Positions 1 through 10,747 of a stretch of DNA of 38,853 bases are shown here, piece by piece. Each line of letters begins with the position of its first letter. The stretch's first letter is position 1. The stretch covers positions 1-38,853 of the forward strand of contig CANIKY010000019.1 of NCBI GenBank assembly GCA_947468085.1, written 5' to 3'. The DNA is from Paracoccaceae bacterium (GTDB lineage Bacteria; Pseudomonadota; Alphaproteobacteria; Rhodobacterales; Rhodobacteraceae). A program made the position numbers and the translations under genes. The notes under the pieces are model-generated. The model was given only the letters and a program-made list of their open reading frames with translations. It was not told the DNA's origin and did not search any database.

Positions 1-258
1 ATCCCCTCGACCCTAACTGTCAACAACTACTTCGGCGTCTTGCAGGCTGTTTTGAACCACCTTGGCATCGGGGTTCTGCCCGATTACGTCACCGAAGATT
101 CCCCCCACCTGATCCGCGTCCTTCCCGAAGTGGAAAGTGCCGAAGTGCCTGTGTTTCTGGCCTATCCTGAAGAACTGCGCCATTCCAAACGCGTGGCGGC
201 GTTTCGCGACTTTGTGATGGACGAGATCATGGCCTTTCGGCGCCGTCAGCAAGACTAG
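1..258 (+). CDS. C-terminal part of a probable LysR-type transcriptional regulator (truncated by window start)
   Basis: Open in frame 1 from base 1 to tag at 256-258; ...VLNHLGIGVLPDYVTEDSPHLIRVLPEVE...VFLAYPEELRHSKRVAAFRDFVMDEI resembles the effector-domain end of LysR regulators. Confidence 0.7.
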   Translation: MPSTLTVNNYFGVLQAVLNHLGIGVLPDYVTEDSPHLIRVLPEVESAEVPVFLAYPEELRHSKRVAAFRDFVMDEIMAFRRRQQD

Positions 259-418
259 CGTGGGGCGGTTAGACCGGCGTGCTATGCACGCAGCGCATAA
301 CGGAATTGCTGCATAAGCAGCACTGCAGCCGTTGCCTAAATTCTAAGCAAAGCCTATCTGCGTCAGTGAGGCGTCAATCGAGTTCGCTCTTTGCGCTTCA
401 TACCTCCCTGTTGGACTT

Positions 419-446
419 GGCCGAGCGCAAGCTCGGCCTTTTTTTT
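419..446 (+). terminator. Rho-independent terminator
   Basis: GGCCGAGC-GCAA-GCTCGGCC perfect 8-bp stem with GNRA-type loop followed by T8. Confidence 0.85.
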
Positions 447-780
447 ACGGCCTAAATTCTGCGTTTTGCCGCAAATATAGCCACCTTAGCGAAGGACCCG
501 CTCAAAGCTTATGCGCCTTCAAAATCGCTCAAGCGCCGAAGCTTTCAAATCCCAACCCTGCCCTGCACCGCGCGACCCCGCAGAACCCAAAATGAGCGCT
601 TGCGACCCATGGCCTTCAATCAGGGGTGCCTATGGGAGAAACACATAAAATTTCCACGCCTTTGTGAAAAATCGGCTCGTTTTCAGCCGAACGGGCCCAA
701 GCGTGCTTTTCCTTTCTTTCCCCTTGCCCTAAAGGGCAGCAAAGGCCTGATGACCTGTGCCGCTATAAGGGAGACTGCCA

Positions 781-2939
781 TGTCAGAACCCGCGATCACC
801 CCCGCGCTTGTTGCCTCCCACGGATTGAAGCCTGATGAGTACGACCGCCTTTTGGGCATCATTGGCCGAGTGCCAACCTTTACCGAACTGGGCATCTTTT
901 CGGCCATGTGGAATGAACATTGTTCTTATAAATCGTCGAAGAAATGGCTGCGCACCCTGCCCACCACGGGCCCACAGGTCATTTGCGGGCCCGGAGAGAA
1001 TGCCGGCGTTGTCGATATTGGCGACGGGCAGGCCGTGATCTTCAAGATGGAAAGCCACAACCACCCGTCTTACATCGAACCCTATCAGGGCGCTGCGACC
1101 GGTGTGGGCGGGATTTTGCGCGATGTTTTTACCATGGGCGCGCGGCCTATTGCTGCGATGAACAGCCTGTCTTTTGGCCTGCCGTCGCATCCCAAGACGT
1201 CGCACCTTGTCAAAGGTGTGGTTGAAGGTGTCGGCGGTTACGGCAATGCCTTTGGCGTGCCGACAGTCGGCGGCGAGGTGCGCTTTCATCGCAGCTATAA
1301 CGGCAATTGTTTGGTGAACGCCTTTGCCGCTGGCTTGGCCGATGCCGACAAGATCTTTTATTCGGTGGCCTCAGGTGTCGGAATGCCCGTGGTTTACCTT
1401 GGGGCCAAGACAGGGCGTGACGGGGTGGGTGGGGCCACCATGGCCTCGGCCGAATTCGACGCCTCGATCGAGGAAAAGCGCCCGACGGTGCAGGTCGGCG
1501 ACCCTTTTACCGAAAAGCGGTTGCTAGAGGCGTGTTTGGAACTGATGGCCTCGGGTGCTGTGATATCTATTCAAGACATGGGGGCTGCTGGCCTGACCTG
1601 TTCGGCGGTTGAGATGGGCGATAAGGGCGGCTTGGGGATCAAGCTGCAGCTTGACGCCGTGCCGCAGCGCGAAACCAACATGACCGCCTACGAGATGATG
1701 CTGTCAGAATCGCAAGAGCGGATGTTGATGGTGCTGAAACCCGAGCTGGAAGATGTCGCCCGCGCGATCTTTGTGAAATGGGATCTGGATTTTGCCATTG
1801 TGGGGCAAACCATTGCCGAGGATCGGTTTTTGATCCTGCATGGTGACCAGATCAAGGCCGATTTGCCCTTGTCCAAACTTTCCTCTTCTGCTCCTGAATA
1901 TGACCGGCCTTGGGTGGCAACCCCGCCCGCAGCCCCGCTGCCCGCCTTTCCCGCCATCGGCGCATTGGATGCGTTGCGCGCCCTGATCAGCGCGCCGTCT
2001 TATGCCCACAAGGCTTGGGTTTATGAACAATACGACAGCCAAGTGCTGGCCGACACCATCCGCCGCCCGGGCATGGGGGCTGGTGTTGTACGGGTGCATG
2101 GCACCAAAAAGGCGCTGGCCTTCACATCCGATGTGACACCACGCTATGTAATGGCCAACCCCGAACGTGGCGGCTTGCAGGCGGTCGCGGAAGCTTATCG
2201 CAACCTGTGTGCGGTGGGCGCGCTGCCCTTGGCCACGACCGACAATCTGAACTTCGGCAACCCCGAAAAGCCCGAGATTATGGGCCAATTGGTAGGTGCT
2301 TTGAAAGGGATTGCAGCGGCCTGCATTGCCCTTGATATGCCCATCGTGTCAGGCAACGTGTCGCTTTACAACGAAACCGATGGCGCAGGAATTATGCCCA
2401 CGCCGACGATCGGTGCTGTGGGCATCTTAGCCAATGCAAGCGATCTGATCGGCGGTGTGCCGCAGGAAGGCGATGTGGCGGTTCTGATTGGCACAACCTT
2501 TGGCCATCTGGGCCAATCGGCCCTGCTGGCAGAGGCCTTCGGGATCGAGGCAGGCGATGCCCCACCGGTTGATCTGGCGGCCGAAAAGGCCCATGGCAGC
2601 TTTATCCGCGCCCATGGCAAGGCGTTTCATGCGTGTACCGACCTGTCAGACGGTGGCTTGGCCCTTGCAGCCTTTGAAATGGCCGAAGGAGCAGGCTTAG
2701 GGCTGACCCTAACCGCCGCCGATACAGCGACACTTTATGGCGAAGATCAGGCCCGCTATCTGGTGGCCCTGCCCGCCCCAAAGGCCGAGGCGCTTTTGGC
2801 CCAAGCCACGGCCCACGGGATCCCAGCCGCCGCCATCGGTCACTTTGGCGGCAATCTCGTCACTTTTGGTCAAGAAAGCGCCCCCTTGGCGGCCCTATCA
2901 GCCCTGTACCGTACCGCCTTTGCCAAGGCGGTTGCATGA
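781..2939 (+). CDS. purL: Phosphoribosylformylglycinamidine synthase subunit PurL
   Basis: [57 protein letters not shown]... and [25 protein letters not shown] motifs; start at 781 preferred over the ORF-track start at 600. Confidence 0.97.
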
Positions 2940-3436
2940 TCCTTCGCCCAGCCACGCCCGCAGATTTCGCCTTTATCCGCGGGCTGGCGGGGCACCCCAC
3001 CTATGCGCCCTTCATCACCGACGACGACGAGCCCACCCTTTTTGCCCACCTGACCAACCCAGCCCACCGCTTGGTGATCTGGCAAGATGCGACAGGCCCC
3101 GCAGGATTTGCGCTGTATTGCGAGATTGGCGAGCCTTCTGGCCGTGTCGAACTGCGCCGTCTGGCCTTGGCTCACCCCGGTCAGGGCGAGGGCGCGGCGT
3201 TCTTGGGCGCGCTGATCGACTATGCCTTCGTTGACCTGCACGCGCAGCGCCTGTGGTTGGATGCCTCGTCCGAAAACCCCCGCGCTCAAAAAGCCTATCT
3301 GAAGGCAGGCTTTGTCTTTGAAGGCCGCCAACGCGCCCATTGGTACCGCCCCGCCTTGGGCCGCGCTGTCGATCTGATGCTTTACGGCATCCTGCGCGAT
3401 GAATGGCTGACCTTCAAAGCACCCTTGCAGCCCTGA
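2936..3436 (+). CDS. GNAT family N-acetyltransferase
   Basis: ATGA overlap with pur[22 protein letters not shown]...[28 protein letters not shown] (GNAT motifs). Confidence 0.85.
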   Translation: MILRPATPADFAFIRGLAGHPTYAPFITDDDEPTLFAHLTNPAHRLVIWQDATGPAGFALYCEIGEPSGRVELRRLALAHPGQGEGAAFLGALIDYAFVDLHAQRLWLDASSENPRAQKAYLKAGFVFEGRQRAHWYRPALGRAVDLMLYGILRDEWLTFKAPLQP

Positions 3437-3476
3437 CCCGCGCGCCCTACATCTTATGCAAAGAACAGGAGACCCC

Positions 3477-3719
3477 ATGGCCATGCAAGCCCATGACATC
3501 GAATCCCTGATCCGCGCCAGCTTTCCTGACGCGCAGATCACCATCACCGACCTTGCCGGTGACGGCAACCATTGGGCGGCCGAGGTGATCGATGCCAGCT
3601 TCAAGGGCCAAAGCCGTGTGCAACAACAGCGCGCGGTCTATGCCAGCCTGAAAGGCAAGATGGATGGGGCACAGGGCGAATTGCACGCCTTGGCCCTAAC
3701 CACCAAAGCGCCAAACTAA
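3477..3719 (+). CDS. BolA family protein
   Basis: [58 protein letters not shown]; directly upstream of a CGFS glutaredoxin; AGGAGA ribosome-binding site. Confidence 0.9.
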   Translation: MAMQAHDIESLIRASFPDAQITITDLAGDGNHWAAEVIDASFKGQSRVQQQRAVYASLKGKMDGAQGELHALALTTKAPN

Positions 3720-3771
3720 CTTTCATCCCAAAACCGAACCGCACAGATTGACCTGCGGCGAAAGGAAAAAA

Positions 3772-4137
3772 ATGAACGCGATTGACACAATCAAAGACAC
3801 CGTGGCCAAGAACGATGTTGTCTTGTTCATGAAAGGCACCAAGATGATGCCGCAATGCGGATTTTCATCGCGTGTGGCGGGGGTGCTAAATTACATGGGC
3901 ATCGAGTTCGCCGATGTGAACGTTCTGGCCGATGCCGAGATACGTCAGGGTATCAAGGACTTTTCGGACTGGCCCACGATCCCGCAGCTTTACGTCAAGG
4001 GCGAGTTTGTCGGCGGCTGCGACATCGTGACCGAGATGACCCTGTCGGGCGAGTTGGACCAACTCTTGGAAGCCAAAGGTGTCACCTTTGACAAAGCCGC
4101 TTCAGAAAAGATCCGCGAAGCCAATAAAGAAGCCTAG
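3772..4137 (+). CDS. grxD: Monothiol glutaredoxin, Grx4/GrxD family
   Basis: [26 protein letters not shown]...[24 protein letters not shown] active site. Confidence 0.95.
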   Translation: MNAIDTIKDTVAKNDVVLFMKGTKMMPQCGFSSRVAGVLNYMGIEFADVNVLADAEIRQGIKDFSDWPTIPQLYVKGEFVGGCDIVTEMTLSGELDQLLEAKGVTFDKAASEKIREANKEA

Positions 4138-4152
4138 GCGGGCGGGTTAACA

Positions 4153-4169
4153 AATTTTCTGCGAAAATT
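4153..4169. repeat. Short inverted repeat, TGC-loop orientation
   Basis: AATTTTC-TGC-GAAAATT, 7-bp perfect arms. Confidence 0.8.
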
Positions 4170-4176
4170 GATGCTT

Positions 4177-4196
4177 GGCGCGCTGAAAAGCGCGCC
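4177..4196. repeat. GC-rich hairpin 3' of grxD, possibly a terminator without a T-tract
   Basis: GGCGCGCT-GAAA-AGCGCGCC, perfect 8-bp stem with a GAAA loop. Confidence 0.6.
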
Positions 4197-4199
4197 GAT

Positions 4200-4241
4200 G
4201 TCCTTTGAACTGACAAATAAAAAAAAGTACCCCCCCCTGTC
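4200..4241 (-). repeat. G8/T8 dispersed repeat, copy 1
   Basis: Minus strand GACAGGGGGGGGTACTTTTTTTTATTTGTCAGTTCAAAGG; similar to plus strand 35970-36006. Confidence 0.6.
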
Positions 4242-4257
4242 GGGCCGCGCTACACCA

Positions 4258-4276
4258 AGATTTTCGCAGAAAATCT
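4258..4276. repeat. Short inverted repeat, GCA-loop orientation
   Basis: AGATTTTC-GCA-GAAAATCT, 8-bp perfect arms. Confidence 0.8.
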
Positions 4277-4293
4277 GTTACACCTCTGGCAGA

Positions 4294-4662
4294 TCAGTTG
4301 ATCACTGCGTCCAGTCTGTCGGCCAAAGCCTCCGCCTGAGCCGCGATATGGGACAAAACTTCCACCGACCCCTGCGCAACGCCCGAGGGGTCGACCGCGC
4401 CTGTTTGCTTTAACAAACGCTCCATCTCGGCGATGCGCGCTTTGGTGCGGCGCAGGTCTTCTTCCAATGTGGCGGTCCGGTCGGCCAGCATCAAACCCGC
4501 CATCAAAAGCATCCGCACCTCTGGCAAGCGGCCGACTTTCGCTTGCAAGGGGCCTGCCTCGTCATCCAGCATCTTGGCCGCAGCTTGCAAAAACGTCTCT
4601 TCGCCAGCCTGACAGGTGACAAGAAATTTGCGATCGGCAATAAATATTTCAAGATCAGGCAT
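4294..4662 (-). CDS. zapA: Cell division protein ZapA
   Basis: MPDLEIFIADRKFLVTCQAGEETFLQAAAKMLDDEAGPLQAKVGRLPEVRMLLMAGLMLADRTATLEE; ZapA family, next to tkt as is common in alphaproteobacteria. Confidence 0.9.
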   Translation of the reverse strand: MPDLEIFIADRKFLVTCQAGEETFLQAAAKMLDDEAGPLQAKVGRLPEVRMLLMAGLMLADRTATLEEDLRRTKARIAEMERLLKQTGAVDPSGVAQGSVEVLSHIAAQAEALADRLDAVIN

Positions 4663-5071
4663 TGGGATGGGCCTCTGCTGCGTCGACCAAGGGGGCTAGT
4701 GCTGCCAAGATTTTAGCAATCTCAGCAGTTTCAGCTTCGCGCGCTTGAATAAGCGCATCAAATTCGGCTTGAAGCGTTTGGGTGGCGCGGCTTGCTTGTG
4801 CCAAGTGGGCATCAGCCTGCTCTTCCATCAGGCGCAAGTCTTCGCGCAACTGGGCAATGGCGCTGTGCAGGCGTTGATTTTCAAAGCTGCTTTCATCCAC
4901 TTTACGCTGAAGGCGAACCAGTTCAGCGGATATCTCTTCACCAGTGCCGAATTGGAAGGCTGTATCATTAACCCTTGGGTCCGTGGCACCTGCGGACCAC
5001 TGGTCAATGCCAGCGCCGATCCGTGCCAAAGCAGACAGGATGCGCTGTTCTAGTGTGGCTAAATCGGCCAT
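4655..5071 (-). CDS. Conserved coiled-coil hypothetical protein upstream of and overlapping zapA
   Basis: MADLATLEQRILSALARIGAGIDQWSAG...EEISAELVRLQRKVDESSFENQRLHSAIAQLREDLRLMEEQADAHLAQ; heptad-like pattern, overlaps the zapA start. Confidence 0.75.
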   Translation of the reverse strand: MADLATLEQRILSALARIGAGIDQWSAGATDPRVNDTAFQFGTGEEISAELVRLQRKVDESSFENQRLHSAIAQLREDLRLMEEQADAHLAQASRATQTLQAEFDALIQAREAETAEIAKILAALAPLVDAAEAHPNA

Positions 5072-5241
5072 CGGATCCCTCGGTCTTTGCGCGTCACTCG
5101 TCCTTAACTTGGCGATGCAAACCCCGCCGCGTCAAGGCCGATCTTCACACAATTTTCCCCGCCCCGCTTGAACTTGTCCGATAGGCTGCTATGCACGGGT
5201 GCAACCAAGACTTGATCCTTTCTTAACATCAGGACACCAAA

Positions 5242-7257
5242 GTGAATATCGACACCCTGCGCGCGCGCCACCCCGAGCATTGGATGGCCGCCTGCGCCAT
5301 TCGCACTTTGACGCTGGACGCGGTGGCCGCCGCCAATTCGGGGCATTCCGGCATGCCGATGGGCATGGCCGATGTTGCGACAGTTTTGTTTGAAAAGCAT
5401 CTGAAGTTCGATCCCACAGCGCCGCATTGGCCCGACCGTGACCGCTTTATCCTGTCGGCGGGGCATGGGTCGATGCTGCTGTATTCGGTGCTGTATTTGA
5501 CGGGCTACGCCGATATCACCCTTGACCAGATCAAAGGCTTTCGCCAATGGGGCATGCGCACGGCGGGGCATCCTGAATATGGCCATGCGGCGGGGATTGA
5601 AACCACCACCGGCCCCTTGGGCCAAGGTTTGGCCAATGCCGTGGGCTTTGCCATGGCCGAGGCCAACCTGCGCGCCCGTCTGGGGGCCAAGGTTCAAAGC
5701 CACCGCACCTATGTGATGGCGGGCGATGGGTGTTTGATGGAGGGCGTCTCGCAAGAGGCCCTTGCCTTGGCGGGCAAGCATAAGCTGGAAAACCTCATCG
5801 TGCTGTGGGACGACAATGGCATCACGATTGATGGCAAAGTGTCCATGGCCGATATCACTGACCAAAAGGCGCGCTTTGCGGCCTCTGGCTGGGCGGTGTT
5901 CAGCTGTGACGGCCATGATCCGGTCGATATCGACCGCGCCCTGACCCAAGCGAAAGCTGCAGGCGCGCCGTCAATGATCGCCTGCAAGACCCATATCGCG
6001 CTGGGGTCTTCTGCACAGGACACTTCTAAAGGCCATGGTGCCTTGACCGATGCCAAGCTGATCGCCGACACCAAAGCCGCCTATGGCTGGACTGAGGCGC
6101 CCTTTGGCATTCCTGCTGCCGTCAAGGCGCGTTGGGAAAGCTTGGGCGCGCGTGGTGCGGCGGCACGTTCGGCTTGGGAGGCAAACCTTGCCACCCTGCC
6201 CCAAGCTCGCCAAGACCTTGTCGCGCGTATTTTTGCGGGTGACGCGCCAAAGGGTCTGAAAAAAGCCATCACCGAGGTGAAAAAAGCCGCAGTCGAAGGC
6301 AAACCCAAGCTCGCCACGCGCTCGGCCAGTGAAAAGGTGCTGACGGCCGTCAATCCGGTAATGTTTGAAACCATCGGTGGTTCTGCCGATTTGACCGGTT
6401 CGAACAACACCAAGACGCCGGACTTGGGCGTTTTCTCGCCCGAAGACCGCAAGGGCCGCTATGTGTACTACGGCATCCGCGAACATGGCATGGCGTCGGC
6501 CATGAACGGCATGGCGCTGCATGGCGGCGTGCGGGCTTATGGTGGCACGTTCATGTGCTTTACCGACTATGCCCGCCCCGCCATGCGCCTGTCAGCGCTA
6601 ATGGGCGTGCCGGTGGTCTATGTGATGACCCATGACAGCATCGGTCTGGGCGAAGACGGGCCGACCCACCAGCCGGTGGAACACTTGGCCATCAGCCGTG
6701 CAACGCCCAACACCTATGTCTTCCGCCCCGCCGATCTGGTGGAAACCGCCGAGGCTTGGGAACTGGCGCTGACGGCCAAATCCACCCCGTCGGTTTTGGC
6801 CCTGAGCCGCCAGAACCTCCCCACCGTGCGCCTGACCCATTCCAACGCCAACCTCACCGCCAAAGGCGCCTATATTCTGGCCGAGGCCGAGGCCAAGCGG
6901 CAGGTGATCTTGATTGCCACCGGATCGGAAGTAGAAATCGCCCTGAAAGCCCGCGCAGCACTTGAGGCCGAGGGGATTGGCACCCGTGTCGTCTCGATGC
7001 CCTGTATGGAGCTGTTTGCAGCACAGGATGAGGCTTATCGCCGCAAAGTGCTGCCTCCGGGGCCAGTGAGGGTGGGCATCGAAGCCGGTGTGCGCCAAGG
7101 CTGGGACCGCTGGCTTTTGGGTGAGCGCGGGCGCGAGGCCAAGGCGGGCTTTGTGGGTATGGCGTCTTTTGGCGCATCCGCCCCGATTGACCGTTTGTAC
7201 AAAGAGTTTGGCATCACGGCAGAAGCGGCTGCGGCCTTGGCCAAGAGCTTGCTTTAA
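5242..7257 (+). CDS. tkt: Transketolase
   Basis: [44 protein letters not shown]...[14 protein letters not shown]...[23 protein letters not shown] start. Confidence 0.97.
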   Translation: MNIDTLRARHPEHWMAACAIRTLTLDAVAAANSGHSGMPMGMADVATVLFEKHLKFDPTAPHWPDRDRFILSAGHGSMLLYSVLYLTGYADITLDQIKGFRQWGMRTAGHPEYGHAAGIETTTGPLGQGLANAVGFAMAEANLRARLGAKVQSHRTYVMAGDGCLMEGVSQEALALAGKHKLENLIVLWDDNGITIDGKVSMADITDQKARFAASGWAVFSCDGHDPVDIDRALTQAKAAGAPSMIACKTHIALGSSAQDTSKGHGALTDAKLIADTKAAYGWTEAPFGIPAAVKARWESLGARGAAARSAWEANLATLPQARQDLVARIFAGDAPKGLKKAITEVKKAAVEGKPKLATRSASEKVLTAVNPVMFETIGGSADLTGSNNTKTPDLGVFSPEDRKGRYVYYGIREHGMASAMNGMALHGGVRAYGGTFMCFTDYARPAMRLSALMGVPVVYVMTHDSIGLGEDGPTHQPVEHLAISRATPNTYVFRPADLVETAEAWELALTAKSTPSVLALSRQNLPTVRLTHSNANLTAKGAYILAEAEAKRQVILIATGSEVEIALKARAALEAEGIGTRVVSMPCMELFAAQDEAYRRKVLPPGPVRVGIEAGVRQGWDRWLLGERGREAKAGFVGMASFGASAPIDRLYKEFGITAEAAAALAKSLL

Positions 7258-7260
7258 AAA

Positions 7261-7306
7261 CGGGGGGCTCACCCCCCCGCGCATCCCAAGAATATTTGGG
7301 CTAAGA
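7261..7306 (+). repeat. Hairpin plus AGAATATTTGGGCTAAGATGAA-type composite element, copy A
   Basis: CGGGGGG-CTCA-CCCCCCCG hairpin followed by CATCCCAAGAATATTTGGGCTAAGATGAA, just after the tkt stop. Confidence 0.6.
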
Positions 7307-7340
7307 TGAACGTCAGGCGCAGCGCCCTTGGAGCTGCGCC

Positions 7341-8300
7341 TTACTGTTTGCTGAAGCGGGCAAAAAGCGGGCCAATTACGCGGGTGGCCAGCGGAATGAT
7401 CGCCATCCCTGCAATCAGGCCGACCACGCCGTCCAGCGCGGCTTTGACGGCCCAAGTGACAAAGCCCTGCGCTACGGGCACAGCATAGGCGACGATCTCG
7501 GCCCAATGTTCAAAGGCATGGGCAGGTGCTGCGAACCCAAACACCTCGGCCCCGTGAACAAGCATCGACCCGCCCACCCACAGCATCGCTGCCGTGCCGA
7601 GCGTGGCCAAGAAAGACAAAAACATCGGCATCGCCAAAACCAAACCCCGCCCCAAAGCCCGCATCCCACGCCAAGCAGCAGTGCGCGCCAGATACAGGCC
7701 GATGTCATCCATTTTAACGATCAGCGCCACCGAGCCATAGACCAAGACAGTGATCGCAACGGCGACAAGGGCAAGGGTCACGGCCTCGACCCACAGGGCG
7801 CTGTCGGGAAGTTCGCCCAAGGCGATTGTCATGATCTCTGCCGACAAGATGAAGTCGGTCTTGATGGCGCCTGCCACCTTTTGCTCTTCCAGATGGGCGG
7901 GATCGGCTGTGTCAAAATCCGCCTCAACTTGTGCGTCTTTATGGGGGGCTAAGGCGTGATACACCTTTTCGGCCCCTTCAAAGCACAAATAGGCCCCGCC
8001 CAGCGTCAGCAGCGGCACAATGGCCGAGGGCAGAAAGACCGACAGCAGCAAAGCGATTGGCAGCAAGATCAGCAGTTTGTTCTTCATCGAACCCTTGGCG
8101 ATGCGCCAGATGATGGGCAGTTCACGGTCCGCCGAAAAGCCCGTGGCATACGACGGCGTGACAGCCGCGTCATCAATCACCACGCCTGCAGCCTTGGCCC
8201 CCGCCTTGGCCGCAGCCGCCGCGATATCATCAACCGAGGCCGCCGCCACTTTGGCAATCGCTGCCACATCATCCAATAAGGCTAGAAGTCCACTCATCAC
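7341..8300 (-). CDS. DUF808 family inner membrane protein (YedI-like)
   Basis: SGLLALLDDVAAIAKVAAASVDDIAAAAAKAGAKAAGVVIDDAAVTPSYATGF...RELPIIWRIAKGSMKNKLLILLP, characteristic DUF808 N-terminus. Confidence 0.92.
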   Translation of the reverse strand: MMSGLLALLDDVAAIAKVAAASVDDIAAAAAKAGAKAAGVVIDDAAVTPSYATGFSADRELPIIWRIAKGSMKNKLLILLPIALLLSVFLPSAIVPLLTLGGAYLCFEGAEKVYHALAPHKDAQVEADFDTADPAHLEEQKVAGAIKTDFILSAEIMTIALGELPDSALWVEAVTLALVAVAITVLVYGSVALIVKMDDIGLYLARTAAWRGMRALGRGLVLAMPMFLSFLATLGTAAMLWVGGSMLVHGAEVFGFAAPAHAFEHWAEIVAYAVPVAQGFVTWAVKAALDGVVGLIAGMAIIPLATRVIGPLFARFSKQ

Positions 8301-8521
8301 TCACCAAAGGTTGTTTGGCGCTATCTAGGCAGGCGGAGTGGGTTTGCAAAGGCCCTAGCATCCAGCGGGTGAGTGGAATTTTGGCCTTTGTCACGATCTC
8401 TTCGCAAGAATTGCGTCTTTTTGCCCGCAATATCGCAAATCAGCGGTTGATCTTGGACCCGTTCTGGCGAATTTACCGCGCAGGCCCACACGCATCGTCA
8501 TCCTTTGCTTAGGAGTTCGTC

Positions 8522-9526
8522 ATGACAGTCAAAGTCGCCATCAACGGTTTCGGCCGTATCGGGCGCAATGTGCTGCGCGCCATCTTGGAATCGGGGCGCA
8601 CCGATATTGAAGTGGTCGCCATCAACGATCTGGGCCCTGTAGAAACCAACGCGCATCTCTTGCGCTTTGATTCGGTACATGGACGCTTTCCCCATGTGGT
8701 GACCACCACCGCCGATACGATTGACGTGGGCCGCGGGCCAATGAATGTCACCGCCATTCGCAATCCGGCCGAACTTCCGTGGGGCGATGTCGATGTCATC
8801 ATGGAATGCACCGGCATCTTCACCGCCAAAGACAAGGTGCAAGCGCATCTGTCGACCGGGGCCAAGCGGGTGCTGATTTCGGCACCGGGCGATAATGCCG
8901 ACAAGACGATTGTCTTCGGGGTGAACCACGGCACGCTGATGAAAGACGATCTGGTCGTATCGAACGCCTCGTGCACCACCAACTGCTTGTCGCCAGTGGC
9001 CAAGGTGCTGAATGATTCCATCGGGATCGTGAAGGGCTTTATGACCACGATCCACAGCTATACCGGCGATCAGCCAACGCTCGATACGATGCACAAAGAC
9101 CTGTACCGCGCGCGTGCTGCGTCGCTAAGCATGATCCCAACCTCCACCGGCGCTGCCAAGGCGGTGGGGTTGGTGCTGCCGGAACTGAAGGGCAAGTTGG
9201 ACGGCGTGGCCATCCGCGTGCCCACGCCCAATGTGTCGGTGGTGGATCTGGTGTTTGAAGCCAAGCGGTCCACCACGGTCGAAGAGATCAACGCCGCCAT
9301 CCGTGTGGCTGCCACCACGGGGCCTTTGGTGGGAATTTTGGGCTATACCGATCAGCCCAATGTCTCGGCAGATTTCAACCATGACCCGCATTCCTCGGTG
9401 TTCCATATGGACCAGACCAAGGTATTGGATGGCACGATGGTGCGGATCTTGGCGTGGTACGACAACGAATGGGGCTTTTCGAACCGGATGTCGGATACGG
9501 CTGTGGCCATGGGCAAGCTGATCTGA
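8522..9526 (+). CDS. gap: Type I glyceraldehyde-3-phosphate dehydrogenase
   Basis: [26 protein letters not shown]...[19 protein letters not shown]...[12 protein letters not shown]. Confidence 0.97.
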   Translation: MTVKVAINGFGRIGRNVLRAILESGRTDIEVVAINDLGPVETNAHLLRFDSVHGRFPHVVTTTADTIDVGRGPMNVTAIRNPAELPWGDVDVIMECTGIFTAKDKVQAHLSTGAKRVLISAPGDNADKTIVFGVNHGTLMKDDLVVSNASCTTNCLSPVAKVLNDSIGIVKGFMTTIHSYTGDQPTLDTMHKDLYRARAASLSMIPTSTGAAKAVGLVLPELKGKLDGVAIRVPTPNVSVVDLVFEAKRSTTVEEINAAIRVAATTGPLVGILGYTDQPNVSADFNHDPHSSVFHMDQTKVLDGTMVRILAWYDNEWGFSNRMSDTAVAMGKLI

Positions 9527-9544
9527 AACGGGACTTAGAATACC

Positions 9545-9572
9545 AAAAGGGCGCCGTCTGGCGCCCTTTTTT
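9545..9572 (+). terminator. Rho-independent terminator after gap
   Basis: AAAAGGGCGCC-GTCT-GGCGCCCTTTTTT. Confidence 0.9.
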
Positions 9573-9590
9573 AGGCCGTTGCGCAGGGAA

Positions 9591-10112
9591 TCACCCCTGC
9601 GCCACCAAGCCCTTGGCATAGCGTAAGGCGTTGCGCCGATACCCTTCGGCAGAACGCAGCAGGCGGGCTTGCTCTTCCGGTTCCAGCATCCGCACCACTT
9701 TGCCGGGCGACCCCATGACCAGCGCGCCGTCAGGAATTTCCTTGCCTTCGGTGACCAGCGCACAAGCGCCAATCAGGCAGCCTTTGCCAATCTTGGCCCC
9801 GTTCAAGATCGTCGCCCCCATGCCAATCAGCGTGCCGTCGCCAATTGTGCAGCCATGCAACATTGCGCGGTGGCCGATGGTGCAATTGGCCCCGATCACC
9901 ATGGGCACGCCCATGTCGGTGTGGATCACAACATTGTCTTGCACATTCGACCCTTGGCCCACAATCAGCACTTCGTTATCGCCGCGCAGCACAGCACCAA
10001 ACCAGACGCTTGCGCCATCCTCCAGCACCACTTTGCCAATCAAATCAGCGGTGGGGGCAGCCCAAGCGCCTACGCGCAGTTCTGGGGTGTGGCCGTCAAG
10101 CGTGTAGATCAT
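9591..10112 (-). CDS. Gamma carbonic anhydrase family protein (YrdA/PaaY-like hexapeptide repeat)
   Basis: [47 protein letters not shown]...[34 protein letters not shown]. Confidence 0.93.
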   Translation of the reverse strand: MIYTLDGHTPELRVGAWAAPTADLIGKVVLEDGASVWFGAVLRGDNEVLIVGQGSNVQDNVVIHTDMGVPMVIGANCTIGHRAMLHGCTIGDGTLIGMGATILNGAKIGKGCLIGACALVTEGKEIPDGALVMGSPGKVVRMLEPEEQARLLRSAEGYRRNALRYAKGLVAQG

Positions 10113-10747
10113 CGCGCAGAAAACTCCTGATTAAGGCCGCGCACAAACTCGGCCAAATGGGGCTGGCGGTCGCGCCGCAGCCGCTCGGCCTGAACGATTG
10201 TGACAAGTTCGGCAAAAGCCGCTTCCAGATCGCGGTTCACGATCACATAGTCATATTCCATCCAATGGCTGATCTCGGACTGACTTTTGGCCATGCGCTG
10301 GGCGATCACGTCTTCGCTGTCTTGGGCACGGCCGCGCAATCGGCCTTCCAGCTCGGCAATGGACGGAGGCAAGATAAAGATCGACACCACATCGCCGCGC
10401 ATTGCCTGTTTGATCTGCTGGCCACCTTGCCAATCAATATCAAACAACGTGTCACGTCCTTGGATCATAGCCGTTTCCACCGGACCGCGTGGCGAGCCAT
10501 AGAAATTTCCGAAAACCTCGGCGTGTTCCAACATCTGGCCATCTTTCACCATGGTCTGAAACGCAGCACGTGATTTGAAATAGTACTCGCGCCCATCCAC
10601 CTCTGCGCTGCGCGGGCTGCGGGTGGTGGCGGAAACCGAAAAACTTAGAGAGGGGTCCCAAGCCATCAGTTTGCGCGACAAAGTTGACTTGCCTGCCCCC
10701 GAAGGGGACGAGAGGATCAGCAAAAGCCCGCGTCGCGTCATGGTCAT
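10109..10747 (-). CDS. gmk: Guanylate kinase
   Basis: [28 protein letters not shown]...[21 protein letters not shown]. Confidence 0.97.
   Translation of the reverse strand: MTMTRRGLLLILSSPSGAGKSTLSRKLMAWDPSLSFSVSATTRSPRSAEVDGREYYFKSRAAFQTMVKDGQMLEHAEVFGNFYGSPRGPVETAMIQGRDTLFDIDWQGGQQIKQAMRGDVVSIFILPPSIAELEGRLRGRAQDSEDVIAQRMAKSQSEISHWMEYDYVIVNRDLEAAFAELVTIVQAERLRRDRQPHLAEFVRGLNQEFSAR

Noticed and set aside
2870-3604. 244-aa minus-strand ORF
   Set aside because: Antisense to purL end, GNAT and BolA genes, all of which are better supported.
4138-4293. 6S RNA (ssrS) downstream of zapA
   Set aside because: In many alphaproteobacteria ssrS follows zapA, so I checked. The gap is about the right length, but it consists of short separate hairpins and homopolymers, not one long stem with a central bubble.
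5104-5949. 281-aa minus-strand ORF over tkt
   Set aside because: Antisense shadow of transketolase; composition typical of antisense frames, no family features.
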